DNA of 22,902 nucleotides from an uncultured Bacilli bacterium (GTDB taxonomy: Bacteria > Bacillota_I > Bacilli_A > RF39 > UBA660): the NCBI GenBank assembly GCA_934130235.1, contig CAKOXU010000013.1, positions 1-22,902 on the forward strand, read 5' to 3'. The notes below the pieces were generated by a model. It was not told the DNA's origin. It made no database searches and was given only the letters and a program-made list of their open reading frames with translations. Every line of letters starts with the position of its first letter. The stretch's first letter is position 1. Of the stretch, positions 14,871 to 21,574 are shown one piece after another. A program made the translations under genes and the position numbers.

Positions 14871-16589
14871 ATGGATAATTTGACACTTATTATGATTACA
14901 TTGTTTATTATATGCGTAGCCTTAATAATAGGTGTTTTAAACTTTATTCAAAATAAAAAAAATAGAAAAATAAAAAAAACATTAGAACAGTTAGAGGTAG
15001 AAAAAAATAAATTAGCGACTTCTCAAATTGTACCAGAACTTGCTAAAGTAGAGTCTTTTTTAAATAATGAAAAATTAGAGGCTTTGTATGATGAATGGAC
15101 TAAACGTTTAGAACAAATTCGTGATGTTCAAATTCCTAAGTTATCAGATATGATTATGGAAGCAGAGTATTCTCTTTCACAAATGGATTATAAGAGTACA
15201 ACGTATAAGATAGCTAAATTAGAGATGGAGTTGTATAAAGTTAGAACCAATAGTGAGTTTTTATTGGGAGAAATTAAAGAATTAACTTCTAGTGAAGAGA
15301 GAAGTAGAACTATAATAACAGGTTATAGAGCTCGCTATCGTACTTTGTATGAAAAATTTGTTGCAAGTAAAGAAGAATTTGGTGAATACGCTACTGTTGT
15401 TAATACAGAGTTCGAAGTAATAGCTAAACGTTTTGAAGATTTTGAAACAATAATGGATAATAATGAATACACTGAAGTAAATAAAATTTTAGAAATAATA
15501 GATAATCTATTAAATCATATGGAAGTTGTAATAGAAGAAGTTCCTTCTATCGTTCTTATGATAACTAGTGTACTTCCTAAACGAATTACTGATGTTAAAA
15601 GAACTTATGAGTCAATGGTTAGAACTGGTTATCCACTTGATTATTTGAATGTTGAATATAACATTAATGAAGCTGATAAGAAAATTTCTGAAATTGCTTT
15701 AAAAACAAAAGAATTAAATATGGATGAAAGTTTGGTTGAATTAAAGGTTTTACTTGATTATTTTGATTCATTGTTTGAAGATTTCGAGAAAGAGAAGGTT
15801 GCTCGTAAAGCTTATGAAGATAAATTAAGAGCTTTTAAAATTAAGCTTGGAAAAATTAATGAGGTAATAAAGGATATTTTTGATCAATTAGAAGAAATTA
15901 CACATGTATACAATTTAAATAGAGATGATATTACTACACTTAATGAAATTAAGGCAGAACTTGATAAGATAAATGAAAAGTATAAAGTATTGAAGGATCA
16001 TACTGAATACAATAATACTTTTGCTTACACAAAGTTAGTTCATGAAGTAGAAGGTATGTCTTTAGAACTTTCACACAGTGAATCTAGATTAGACGAGATA
16101 TTGGATACAATAGGTAATATGCATGATGATGAGGTAAGAGCTCGTCAACAATTAGAAGAGATTAAAATGGTTCTAAAGGATTCTAAAAATCAGATGAGGG
16201 ATTATAATTTACCGATTATTCCGGATTATTATTATACTGAACTTAAAGAAGCAAATTTAGCTATCAAGGAAATAATCAAGGAATTAGATAAAACACCTAT
16301 TACTATTGATGTATTAAATACTAGAGTTGATACTGCTAGAGATTTAGTTTTAAAACTTTACACTAAGACTAAAGAACTATTAAAGAATGCTATGTTTGCA
16401 GAATTAGCTATAGTATATGGTAATAGATATAGAAGTAGTAATGAAGATTTAAATAAAAATTTAATTTATTCTGAACAATTATTTAATCGAGGTGAGTATA
16501 AAAAATCTTTGAGTTGTACTATCAATAGTTTAAATAAGATTGAGCCAGGTATATATGAAAAATTATCAAATTTATATTTAAATAAATAA
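14871..16589 (+). CDS. ezrA: Septation ring formation regulator EzrA
   Basis: A 572-residue protein, like B. subtilis EzrA in length. It has a single N-terminal transmembrane helix (about 4-25), then a basic stop-transfer (QNKKNRKIKK), the EzrA-typical PELAKVESFLNNEKLEALYD segment, and a long, almost entirely alpha-helical region of spectrin-like coiled-coil repeats rich in Glu, Lys and Leu. EzrA is a membrane-anchored FtsZ-binding protein that limits Z-ring assembly to midcell and links division to wall synthesis. ATG 14871 is chosen because AGGTGAT (14860-14866) lies at proper spacing, whereas an in-frame GTG at 14862 falls inside that site. No clear terminator follows, so transcripts may run into the threonine T-box. 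Confidence 0.93.
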   Translation: MDNLTLIMITLFIICVALIIGVLNFIQNKKNRKIKKTLEQLEVEKNKLATSQIVPELAKVESFLNNEKLEALYDEWTKRLEQIRDVQIPKLSDMIMEAEYSLSQMDYKSTTYKIAKLEMELYKVRTNSEFLLGEIKELTSSEERSRTIITGYRARYRTLYEKFVASKEEFGEYATVVNTEFEVIAKRFEDFETIMDNNEYTEVNKILEIIDNLLNHMEVVIEEVPSIVLMITSVLPKRITDVKRTYESMVRTGYPLDYLNVEYNINEADKKISEIALKTKELNMDESLVELKVLLDYFDSLFEDFEKEKVARKAYEDKLRAFKIKLGKINEVIKDIFDQLEEITHVYNLNRDDITTLNEIKAELDKINEKYKVLKDHTEYNNTFAYTKLVHEVEGMSLELSHSESRLDEILDTIGNMHDDEVRARQQLEEIKMVLKDSKNQMRDYNLPIIPDYYYTELKEANLAIKEIIKELDKTPITIDVLNTRVDTARDLVLKLYTKTKELLKNAMFAELAIVYGNRYRSSNEDLNKNLIYSEQLFNRGEYKKSLSCTINSLNKIEPGIYEKLSNLYLNK

Positions 16590-16595
16590 AAAGTA

Positions 16596-16624
16596 TTAAC
16601 AAACACAAAAATATGTGTTAGAAT
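16596..16624 (+). promoter_or_regulatory. Promoter of the threonine T-box operon
   Basis: TTAACA (16596-16601), a 17-bp spacer and the extended -10 TGTTAGAAT (16616-16624). Predicted start near 16631. The spacer is filled by an inverted repeat, AACACA-N6-TGTGTT (16602-16619), which could be an operator. Confidence 0.65.
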
Positions 16625-16630
16625 ATTAGT

Positions 16631-16822
16631 TAATTGCAAAGATTAGGACACGATTATTAATTTAATTTTAAAGAGAGTTAGTGGCTGGTGTAAACTAATA
16701 AATTGGTTAATAATTACTACCTATGAGCAGATATTGAAAAATACTCCGGGAAACCGTTATCTTAATTAAGTACTAGTGAGGATGGTACCGCGTCAAACGC
16801 TCCTTTTTTAAGGGCGTTTTTT
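16631..16822 (+). ncRNA. T-box leader, threonine-specific (ACU specifier)
   Basis: A tRNA-sensing leader ahead of an unknown gene and thrS. It has AGAGAGTTAGTGGCTGGTG stem I elements, a specifier ACT (Thr) at 16716-16718 followed by A, and the T-box core TGGTACCGCG (16783-16792). The terminator hairpin (AAACGCTC 16795-16802, GGGCGTTT 16812-16819) runs into T's. Uncharged tRNA-Thr is expected to switch on the downstream genes. The stem I core is almost identical in sequence to the leucine leader (GAGAGTTAGTGGCTGGTG in both), so the two may be duplicates of one ancestral element with different specifiers. Confidence 0.95.
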
Positions 16823-16843
16823 ATTTATTATCAGGAGGATTAC

Positions 16844-17371
16844 ATGAAAGAGTATAATTTTTATAGAGATAATTCTATTTCTTATAGAAAGTTTTTAAGC
16901 GTATTTTATGGTATAAGTGGTGAAGGAATTTATAAGAGTAAATTTACTCATAATGATATGAAAGAAATATTTGGCTTTTTAGAAAGGGCTAGTTATGATG
17001 AGGTACTTGATAATCCATCATTAGTTTTAACAGGTAGAATAGCTATTGTATCTGATTACAACGGAAGTTATGTTCCTTATAGAATACCTATTAATGAAAT
17101 AGAAAAAAATATAGAAGAAAATGAGCATATAGATGAATATATTATTGTTTATGAAAATGCTATTAAAAGAAAATATCAGGATATTATGTATAATCCAGAT
17201 ACAAAATTATATGAACTTAAAATTTTAGCGCATCAGTTAAAACAAATAGGTGAGTATAAAGAAAGAAAAAAAGTTTGTAAAACTATTAAGGAAAAAACAG
17301 ATCCTAAAATAAAACGATACAAAATGGAAAAAGCAAAATTATGTATGGAAGGAAATGATTATTATGATTAA
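16844..17371 (+). CDS. Protein of unknown function between the threonine T-box and thrS
   Basis: A 175-residue soluble protein, starting MKEYNFYRDNSISYRKFLSVFYG, rich in Tyr, Glu and Lys, with no signal peptide or membrane helix. The middle (TGRIAIVSDYNGSYVPYRIPINEIE) looks like beta strands, and the C-terminal part (about 100-170) looks helical and basic (KYQDIMYN, ERKKVCKTIKEK). I do not recognise the family, and it does not resemble the TGS domain missing from the neighbouring ThrRS. The start is supported by AGGAGG about 7 bases upstream. Its last 8 bases overlap the thrS start and it carries the thrS ribosome binding site, so the two are translationally coupled. It must respond to threonine limitation with thrS. 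Confidence 0.8.
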   Translation: MKEYNFYRDNSISYRKFLSVFYGISGEGIYKSKFTHNDMKEIFGFLERASYDEVLDNPSLVLTGRIAIVSDYNGSYVPYRIPINEIEKNIEENEHIDEYIIVYENAIKRKYQDIMYNPDTKLYELKILAHQLKQIGEYKERKKVCKTIKEKTDPKIKRYKMEKAKLCMEGNDYYD

Positions 17372-19121
17372 TATAAAAGAAGATGAAAAGTTAAATGTCT
17401 TAAATCATAGTTGTGCTCACTTACTCGCACATGCTATTAAGCATTTATATCCAAATGCAAAATATTGGGTAGGACCGGTAATAGAAAATGGTTTTTATTA
17501 TGATATAGATTTGGGAGAAGAATCATTAACAGAGGAAGATTTACCAAAAATTGAACGTGAAATGAAAAAAATTGCTAAGTCTGATAAGTTAATAAAAAGA
17601 ATTGAAATATCTAAAGAAGAAGCATTAGATATGTTTAAAAATGATGAATATAAAATTGATTTAATTAATAGAATGGATCCATCAGATACAATAATTTCAG
17701 CATATAAGCAGGATGATTTCATAGATTTATGTAGAGGTCCACATATGCCTACTACTAAGTCGATGAAATACTTCAAATTGTTAAAAGTATCAGGTGCTTA
17801 TTGGAAAGGTGATTCTAATAATAAAATGCTTCAAAGAATATATGGTATTTGCTTTGAGACAGAGGAAGATTTGAATAAGTATTTGGAATATTTAGAAGAG
17901 GAAAAACTTAGGGATCATAGAAAAATAGGCAAAGATTTAAGTATATTTATGTCTCATGATTTAGTAGGTAAGGGAATGCCATTATGGTTACCAAATGGAT
18001 CTATTATAAGAAAACAATTAGAAAATTATATATATGAAAAAGAACAAAAGATGGGATATTTACATGTCTATACTCCTTGTGTAGGCACTGTTGATCTATA
18101 TAAGACTTCTGGACATTGGGATCATTATAAAGAGAATATGTTTCCTTCTATGAAAGTAGATGATGAAGAGTTTGTTTTGAGACCAATGAATTGCCCACAT
18201 CATATGTTGGTATACGGTAATGAACTTCATTCATATAGGGATCTACCTATAAGAATAGGTGAATTTGCAACTGATTTTAGATATGAAGCAAGTGGTGCTG
18301 TAAAAGGTTTAGAGCGAGTAAGATGTATGTGTCAAAATGATGCTCATTTATTTGTAAGACCTGACCAGATAGGTGATGAGTTTAAAAAAGTTGTTTCACT
18401 TATTTTAGATGTATATAAGGACTTTGGAATAAAGGATTATAAGTTTAGATTGTCTTTAAGAGATCCTTTAGATAAAGAGAAATATTATGACGATGACGAA
18501 ATGTGGAATGAAGCAGAGAGTAAATTAAGAGAGGTATTGAATGAGTTTGGTTGCGAATATACAGAAGCATTGGGAGAAGCTGCTTTTTATGGGCCAAAGT
18601 TAGATGTTGAAGTTAAACCTGCAGTTGGACCTGAAGTTACACTTTCAACTTGTCAATTAGATTTCTTATTACCTAAAAGGTTTGAACTTTCATATATAGA
18701 CAAGGATGGTTCAAAGAAGGTTCCTGTTGTGCTTCATCGAGCTATTTTTGGTACATTTGATAGATTCACAGCCTTTATAATTGAAGAGACAAAAGGATTA
18801 TTTCCACTATGGTTAAGTCCGGTTCAATTAAATGTAATACCTGTAAATAGTGAATATCATTTAGAGTATGCTAATGAAGTTTATAATACGTTGAAAGAAA
18901 AATTTAGAGTTCAAATAGATTCTAGAGATGAAAAATTAGGATATAAATTAAGGGAATCGGTTATTAAAAAAATACCATATTCTATAATTATAGGTCAAAA
19001 GGAAGTTGATAGTAATACTATCAGTTATAGAAAACATGGAAGTGAAAAAACTATAAATATTAGTTTAGATGATTTTATATCAATGATTAGTAAAGAAATA
19101 GAAAGTAAAGGAAGGGAATAG
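17364..19121 (+). CDS. thrS: Threonyl-tRNA synthetase lacking the N-terminal TGS domain
   Basis: A 585-residue class II synthetase; full-length relatives have about 640. The protein begins directly with the editing domain: HSCAH (His15, His19) and DLCRGPH (Cys123, His127) are all kept, so removal of mischarged Ser-tRNA should work. The catalytic core has the zinc ligands Cys277 (MNCPHH), His328 (QNDAH) and His458 (VLHRAIFG), with motif 2 FRYEASGAVKGLERVR and motif 3 FGTFDRF. The C-terminal anticodon-binding domain ends near GQKEVDSNTISYR. The ~60-residue TGS domain is missing. ATG 17364 is chosen because AAGGA (17349-17353) is well placed for it but too close to the in-frame ATG 17355. The gene is controlled by the threonine T-box. 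Confidence 0.97.
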   Translation: MINIKEDEKLNVLNHSCAHLLAHAIKHLYPNAKYWVGPVIENGFYYDIDLGEESLTEEDLPKIEREMKKIAKSDKLIKRIEISKEEALDMFKNDEYKIDLINRMDPSDTIISAYKQDDFIDLCRGPHMPTTKSMKYFKLLKVSGAYWKGDSNNKMLQRIYGICFETEEDLNKYLEYLEEEKLRDHRKIGKDLSIFMSHDLVGKGMPLWLPNGSIIRKQLENYIYEKEQKMGYLHVYTPCVGTVDLYKTSGHWDHYKENMFPSMKVDDEEFVLRPMNCPHHMLVYGNELHSYRDLPIRIGEFATDFRYEASGAVKGLERVRCMCQNDAHLFVRPDQIGDEFKKVVSLILDVYKDFGIKDYKFRLSLRDPLDKEKYYDDDEMWNEAESKLREVLNEFGCEYTEALGEAAFYGPKLDVEVKPAVGPEVTLSTCQLDFLLPKRFELSYIDKDGSKKVPVVLHRAIFGTFDRFTAFIIEETKGLFPLWLSPVQLNVIPVNSEYHLEYANEVYNTLKEKFRVQIDSRDEKLGYKLRESVIKKIPYSIIIGQKEVDSNTISYRKHGSEKTINISLDDFISMISKEIESKGRE

Positions 19122-19122
19122 T

Positions 19123-19662
19123 ATGGAATTAAAGAATAGTAAAACATATGAAAATTTAAAGACTGCTTTTGCAGGTGAGAGTCAAGCAAGAAATAAGTAT
19201 ACTTATTTTGCTAGTAAGGCTAGAAAAGATGGTTATGAGCAAATAGCTGCTATTTTTGAAGAAACTGCTAACAATGAAAAGGAACACGCTAAGATATGGT
19301 TTAAATTATTAGAAGGTGGAGAGATTAAGTCTACTGCTGAAAATTTAGCGGCTGCAGCAGAAGGCGAAAATTATGAATGGACAGATATGTATGATGAATT
19401 TGCTAAAACTGCAAAAGAAGAAGGCTTTGATCATATAGCATTTCTTTTTGAAAGTGTTGGAAAAATAGAAAAAGCGCACGAAGAAAGATATTTAAAATTA
19501 CTTAAGAATGTTGAAGACAAATTAGTTTTTTCTAATGATGGTGATACTATTTGGATTTGTCGTAATTGTGGACATATAGTAGTTGGAAAATATGCACCAG
19601 AGGTTTGTCCTGTTTGTAATCATCCACAAAGCTTTTTTGAAAGAAAAGCAGATAATTATTAA
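19123..19662 (+). CDS. rbr: Rubrerythrin
   Basis: A 179-residue protein with an N-terminal four-helix ferritin-like domain carrying the diiron ligands (Glu19 in AFAGESQARNKY, Glu52 and His55 in NEKEH, Glu116 and His119 in EKAH, plus the DEF/EEGF helix around 91-101). A C-terminal rubredoxin domain has four Cys (CRNCG 146-150, CPVC 162-165). By family knowledge it is a cytosolic NAD(P)H-linked peroxidase that removes hydrogen peroxide in anaerobes, which points to an anaerobic host. It starts one base after the thrS stop with GGAAGGG as ribosome binding site, so it is probably cotranscribed with thrS under the threonine T-box; this is an unexpected partner. It is closed by its own terminator. 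Confidence 0.96.
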   Translation: MELKNSKTYENLKTAFAGESQARNKYTYFASKARKDGYEQIAAIFEETANNEKEHAKIWFKLLEGGEIKSTAENLAAAAEGENYEWTDMYDEFAKTAKEEGFDHIAFLFESVGKIEKAHEERYLKLLKNVEDKLVFSNDGDTIWICRNCGHIVVGKYAPEVCPVCNHPQSFFERKADNY

Positions 19663-19686
19663 AAACAAGATATCTTGTTTTTTTTT
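19661..19686 (+). terminator. Terminator after rubrerythrin
   Basis: A 9-bp stem (AAAAACAAG 19661-19669, CTTGTTTTT 19674-19682) with loop ATAT and T's to 19686. It starts at the stop codon. The 3' arm includes TTGTTT, usable as the -35 of the next promoter. Confidence 0.85.
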
Positions 19687-19703
19687 ATTCTTTATATTAT
19701 AAT
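19675..19703 (+). promoter_or_regulatory. Predicted promoter overlapping the rubrerythrin terminator
   Basis: TTGTTT (19675-19680, in the terminator 3' arm), a 17-bp spacer and a perfect TATAAT (19698-19703). The predicted leader is about 17 nt. Confidence 0.55.
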
Positions 19704-19726
19704 ATAGTTAGAAAAGAGATGATAAA

Positions 19727-20095
19727 ATGGTAAAGAAAATGTTAGGAGCACTTTCCAATGCTCTTATAATAGTATCTATGTTTGTTCCGTTTATAAGTTA
19801 TAAGGGTACAAATACAAGTTTGTGGGATGTTTACAAAATAATGAATAATGAGTATATAATTTATATAGTTATTGCTTGCTCCATATTATCTATTTTGCTT
19901 TTTGCGATAGGTAAATGTGTTAAATTGTCTTTTTTTACAGCAGGTATGGTTATGTTTTTTATACTTAGAGAAATAATAGATATAGTAAAAGATAATTCAA
20001 TTAATATGCTTGGTATAGGATTTTATTTAATTATAATGGGTGAATTATTATTAATTGTTATGACATTTATAAATAAGGAAAGGAATGATTTTTAA
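19727..20095 (+). CDS. Small membrane protein of unknown function
   Basis: A 122-residue protein with four predicted hydrophobic helices (about 5-24, 43-62, 66-82 and 93-115) joined by short loops; the first loop has a polar patch (KGTNTSLWDVYKIMNNE). There is no recognisable catalytic motif and I do not know the family. The ribosome binding site is modest (AAAAGAGATGAT). The next gene begins inside its last codons, so the two membrane proteins are probably made together and may work together. Confidence 0.75.
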   Translation: MVKKMLGALSNALIIVSMFVPFISYKGTNTSLWDVYKIMNNEYIIYIVIACSILSILLFAIGKCVKLSFFTAGMVMFFILREIIDIVKDNSINMLGIGFYLIIMGELLLIVMTFINKERNDF

Positions 20096-20678
20096 TATGG
20101 AAATTTCAAGTAAGAATTTAATTTGGTCATTATTATTTTTAATGTTTGGAATAATACTTCTTACAAATGATAGTGATTTGCTTTCAATTGCATCTAATGT
20201 ATTGGGTATAATACTAATTGTAATAGGCTTTATTAAAGGTATAATTTATGTATACATGAAAGGTAAATTAGGTGATTATAGTAATTTAGAATTAACAATA
20301 TCACTATTATTAATAGGCTTTGGAACTGTATTAGTAGTATTTTCTGATGCACTTTCTCTTACTATAAGATTAATATTTGGCTTATGGTGTATGTTTGCTG
20401 CTGTAAATAGAGTGGTATTTGCTATTAATATTAAGAAGTTTGATAAGATAGGATTTTTTACATATATTTTAACAGCTCTTATAATGATGGTTATTGGCGT
20501 TTTAATAATTTCTAATTTATTTGATAATGTATTAGGTTTATTAATTATTATTTATTCTATAGTTGAACTTATAGATTATATATACTATAGTGTAAATAAA
20601 AACAAAAAAAATTATCCAAAACAATCTAAAAAGGTAAAAAAGGAAGGTAAGGTAGTAGAAGCAATTATTGAAGAATAA
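20085..20678 (+). CDS. DUF308/HdeD-like membrane protein
   Basis: A 197-residue protein with about six hydrophobic helices arranged as three similar pairs (LLFLMFGIILL...LGIILIVIGFIKG; ISLLLIGFGTVLV...LIFGLWCMFAAVNR; LTALIMMVIGVLI...GLLIIIYSIVELID). This resembles DUF308/HdeD proteins, and a basic, then acidic, cytosolic tail (KNKKNYPKQSKKVKKEGK...EE) follows. The molecular role of the family is unclear. ATG 20085 has AAGGA at good spacing and overlaps the previous gene by 11 bases; ATG 20097, just after that gene's stop, is the alternative. The 3' end forms a terminator hairpin that also contains the promoter -35 of the next operon. Confidence 0.8.
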   Translation: MIFNMEISSKNLIWSLLFLMFGIILLTNDSDLLSIASNVLGIILIVIGFIKGIIYVYMKGKLGDYSNLELTISLLLIGFGTVLVVFSDALSLTIRLIFGLWCMFAAVNRVVFAINIKKFDKIGFFTYILTALIMMVIGVLIISNLFDNVLGLLIIIYSIVELIDYIYYSVNKNKKNYPKQSKKVKKEGKVVEAIIEE

Positions 20679-20686
20679 TTGCTTTT
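20659..20686 (+). terminator. Terminator overlapping the end of the DUF308-like gene
   Basis: A perfect 11-bp stem (AAGCAATTATT 20659-20669, AATAATTGCTT 20674-20684) with loop GAAG and a short T run. The stop codon TAA (20676-20678) lies in the 3' arm, so the last five or six codons form the 5' arm and loop. Confidence 0.7.
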
Positions 20687-20696
20687 ATGTTATAAT
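20668..20696 (+). promoter_or_regulatory. Promoter of the lipoprotein-unknown-eno operon, overlapping a terminator
   Basis: TTGAAG (20668-20673, spanning the terminator loop), a 17-bp spacer and the extended -10 TGTTATAAT (20688-20696). A start near 20703 would give a leader of about 10 nt that begins at GGTGA, the ribosome binding site. Confidence 0.65.
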
Positions 20697-20712
20697 AAAG
20701 GTGGTGAATCAT

Positions 20713-21159
20713 ATGAAGAAGATAATAATATTATTGATTATTTTTGTTTGCTGTGCTTGTAGTAGAAATAGCACTATGGTATGTACTTACACCAATAATA
20801 TGATTAATGATTATAAAACAAATATTATTTATAGTATAAAACTGAATGGTGATAAAGTATCTTTAATTAATATTAAAGAGGAGTATACGTCAGATGATTC
20901 TTCTATATTAGATTATTTTAAAGAGTATAGAAAAATATATTATTATAATTTATCTAAAGAATATGGTAGCCATGTGTTCAATAGTGAAGTGAAGAATAAT
21001 AAATTAATTATTAATATTAAAATAGATTACAAAGATGTAGATATAAGTAAAATGATAAAAAATAATTATATTCCTAAAACATATAGAAAAGGAAATTCTT
21101 TAAGTAAAAATGGCGCTAAATTATTTTATGAAGATTTAGGCGCAGTTTGTGGAGGTTAA
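20713..21159 (+). CDS. Lipoprotein, possibly DUF1307-like
   Basis: A 148-residue protein with a lipoprotein signal: MKKIIILLIIFVCCAC, with Cys16 as the probable lipidated residue after a Cys-rich lipobox. The mature part starts SRNSTMVCTYTNN and continues with beta-strand-like segments (KTNIIYSIKLNGDKVSLINI), a Tyr-rich helix, a second strand pair (NKLIINIKIDYKDVDI) and a C-terminal SKNGAKLFYEDLGAVC. The order of elements resembles DUF1307 (YehR-type) lipoproteins of unknown function; this is a tentative match. ATG 20713 has GGTGGTGA upstream; a longer frame from 20668 would start inside the terminator. It is the first gene of an operon with eno. Confidence 0.75.
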   Translation: MKKIIILLIIFVCCACSRNSTMVCTYTNNMINDYKTNIIYSIKLNGDKVSLINIKEEYTSDDSSILDYFKEYRKIYYYNLSKEYGSHVFNSEVKNNKLIINIKIDYKDVDISKMIKNNYIPKTYRKGNSLSKNGAKLFYEDLGAVCGG

Positions 21160-21160
21160 T

Positions 21161-21574
21161 ATGGATATACTTAGTGAAGTAAATAGAGCATATATTAATA
21201 TGACTGAGGAAGAAAGTAAATTTTATGAAAATTTAGTTGTTAATTGTCCTGAAATATTGAATAGTAAATATAAAAAGGATGGTGTATCTAAATGTAATAT
21301 AGTAGAGATGACATTAAAAAAGGATGATTATAAAGTAAATGCAAATGGTTCTTTAAGTATAAATGGTGAATATAGATGTTTTGATATTAATATTTATAAA
21401 ACTGAAGATTCTAAATTTGTTTTAAGTACTAATATAACACGTTTATGTGTGTCTGAGAATAATAATTATAGTGTAGATTATTATGTTACAGTTGATAATG
21501 AAGGAATTAAGTATAAAGAAAGAAAAGGTGGAAGCTATGAAAGTAAAAAACGTGCTAGCAAGAGAGATTCTTGA
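21161..21574 (+). CDS. Protein of unknown function upstream of and overlapping eno
   Basis: A 137-residue soluble protein starting MDILSEVNRAYINMTEEESKF. It has a short helical N-terminus, then alternating polar and hydrophobic stretches that suggest a beta-rich fold (VEMTLKKDDYKVNANGSLSI, then YVTVDNEGIKY), and a basic tail (KKRASKR). There is no signal peptide and I recognise no family. The start at ATG 21161 is set by GGAGG (21151-21155), which lies in the lipoprotein's 3' end. Its last 38 bases overlap the start of enolase in another frame and it contains the eno ribosome binding site, so translation is coupled. It stops at TGA, one of two TGA stops in the window. Confidence 0.75.
   Translation: MDILSEVNRAYINMTEEESKFYENLVVNCPEILNSKYKKDGVSKCNIVEMTLKKDDYKVNANGSLSINGEYRCFDINIYKTEDSKFVLSTNITRLCVSENNNYSVDYYVTVDNEGIKYKERKGGSYESKKRASKRDS

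Noticed and set aside
20668..20712. Longer lipoprotein start at 20668
   Set aside because: This would put 15 extra residues before the lipoprotein signal and start inside a terminator stem without a ribosome binding site; ATG 20713 has both a ribosome binding site and a normal signal peptide.
21483..21536. Longer enolase start at 21483
   Set aside because: The extra 18 residues have no counterpart in enolases, whereas ATG 21537 has AAAGGTGG upstream and begins at the conserved N-terminus.
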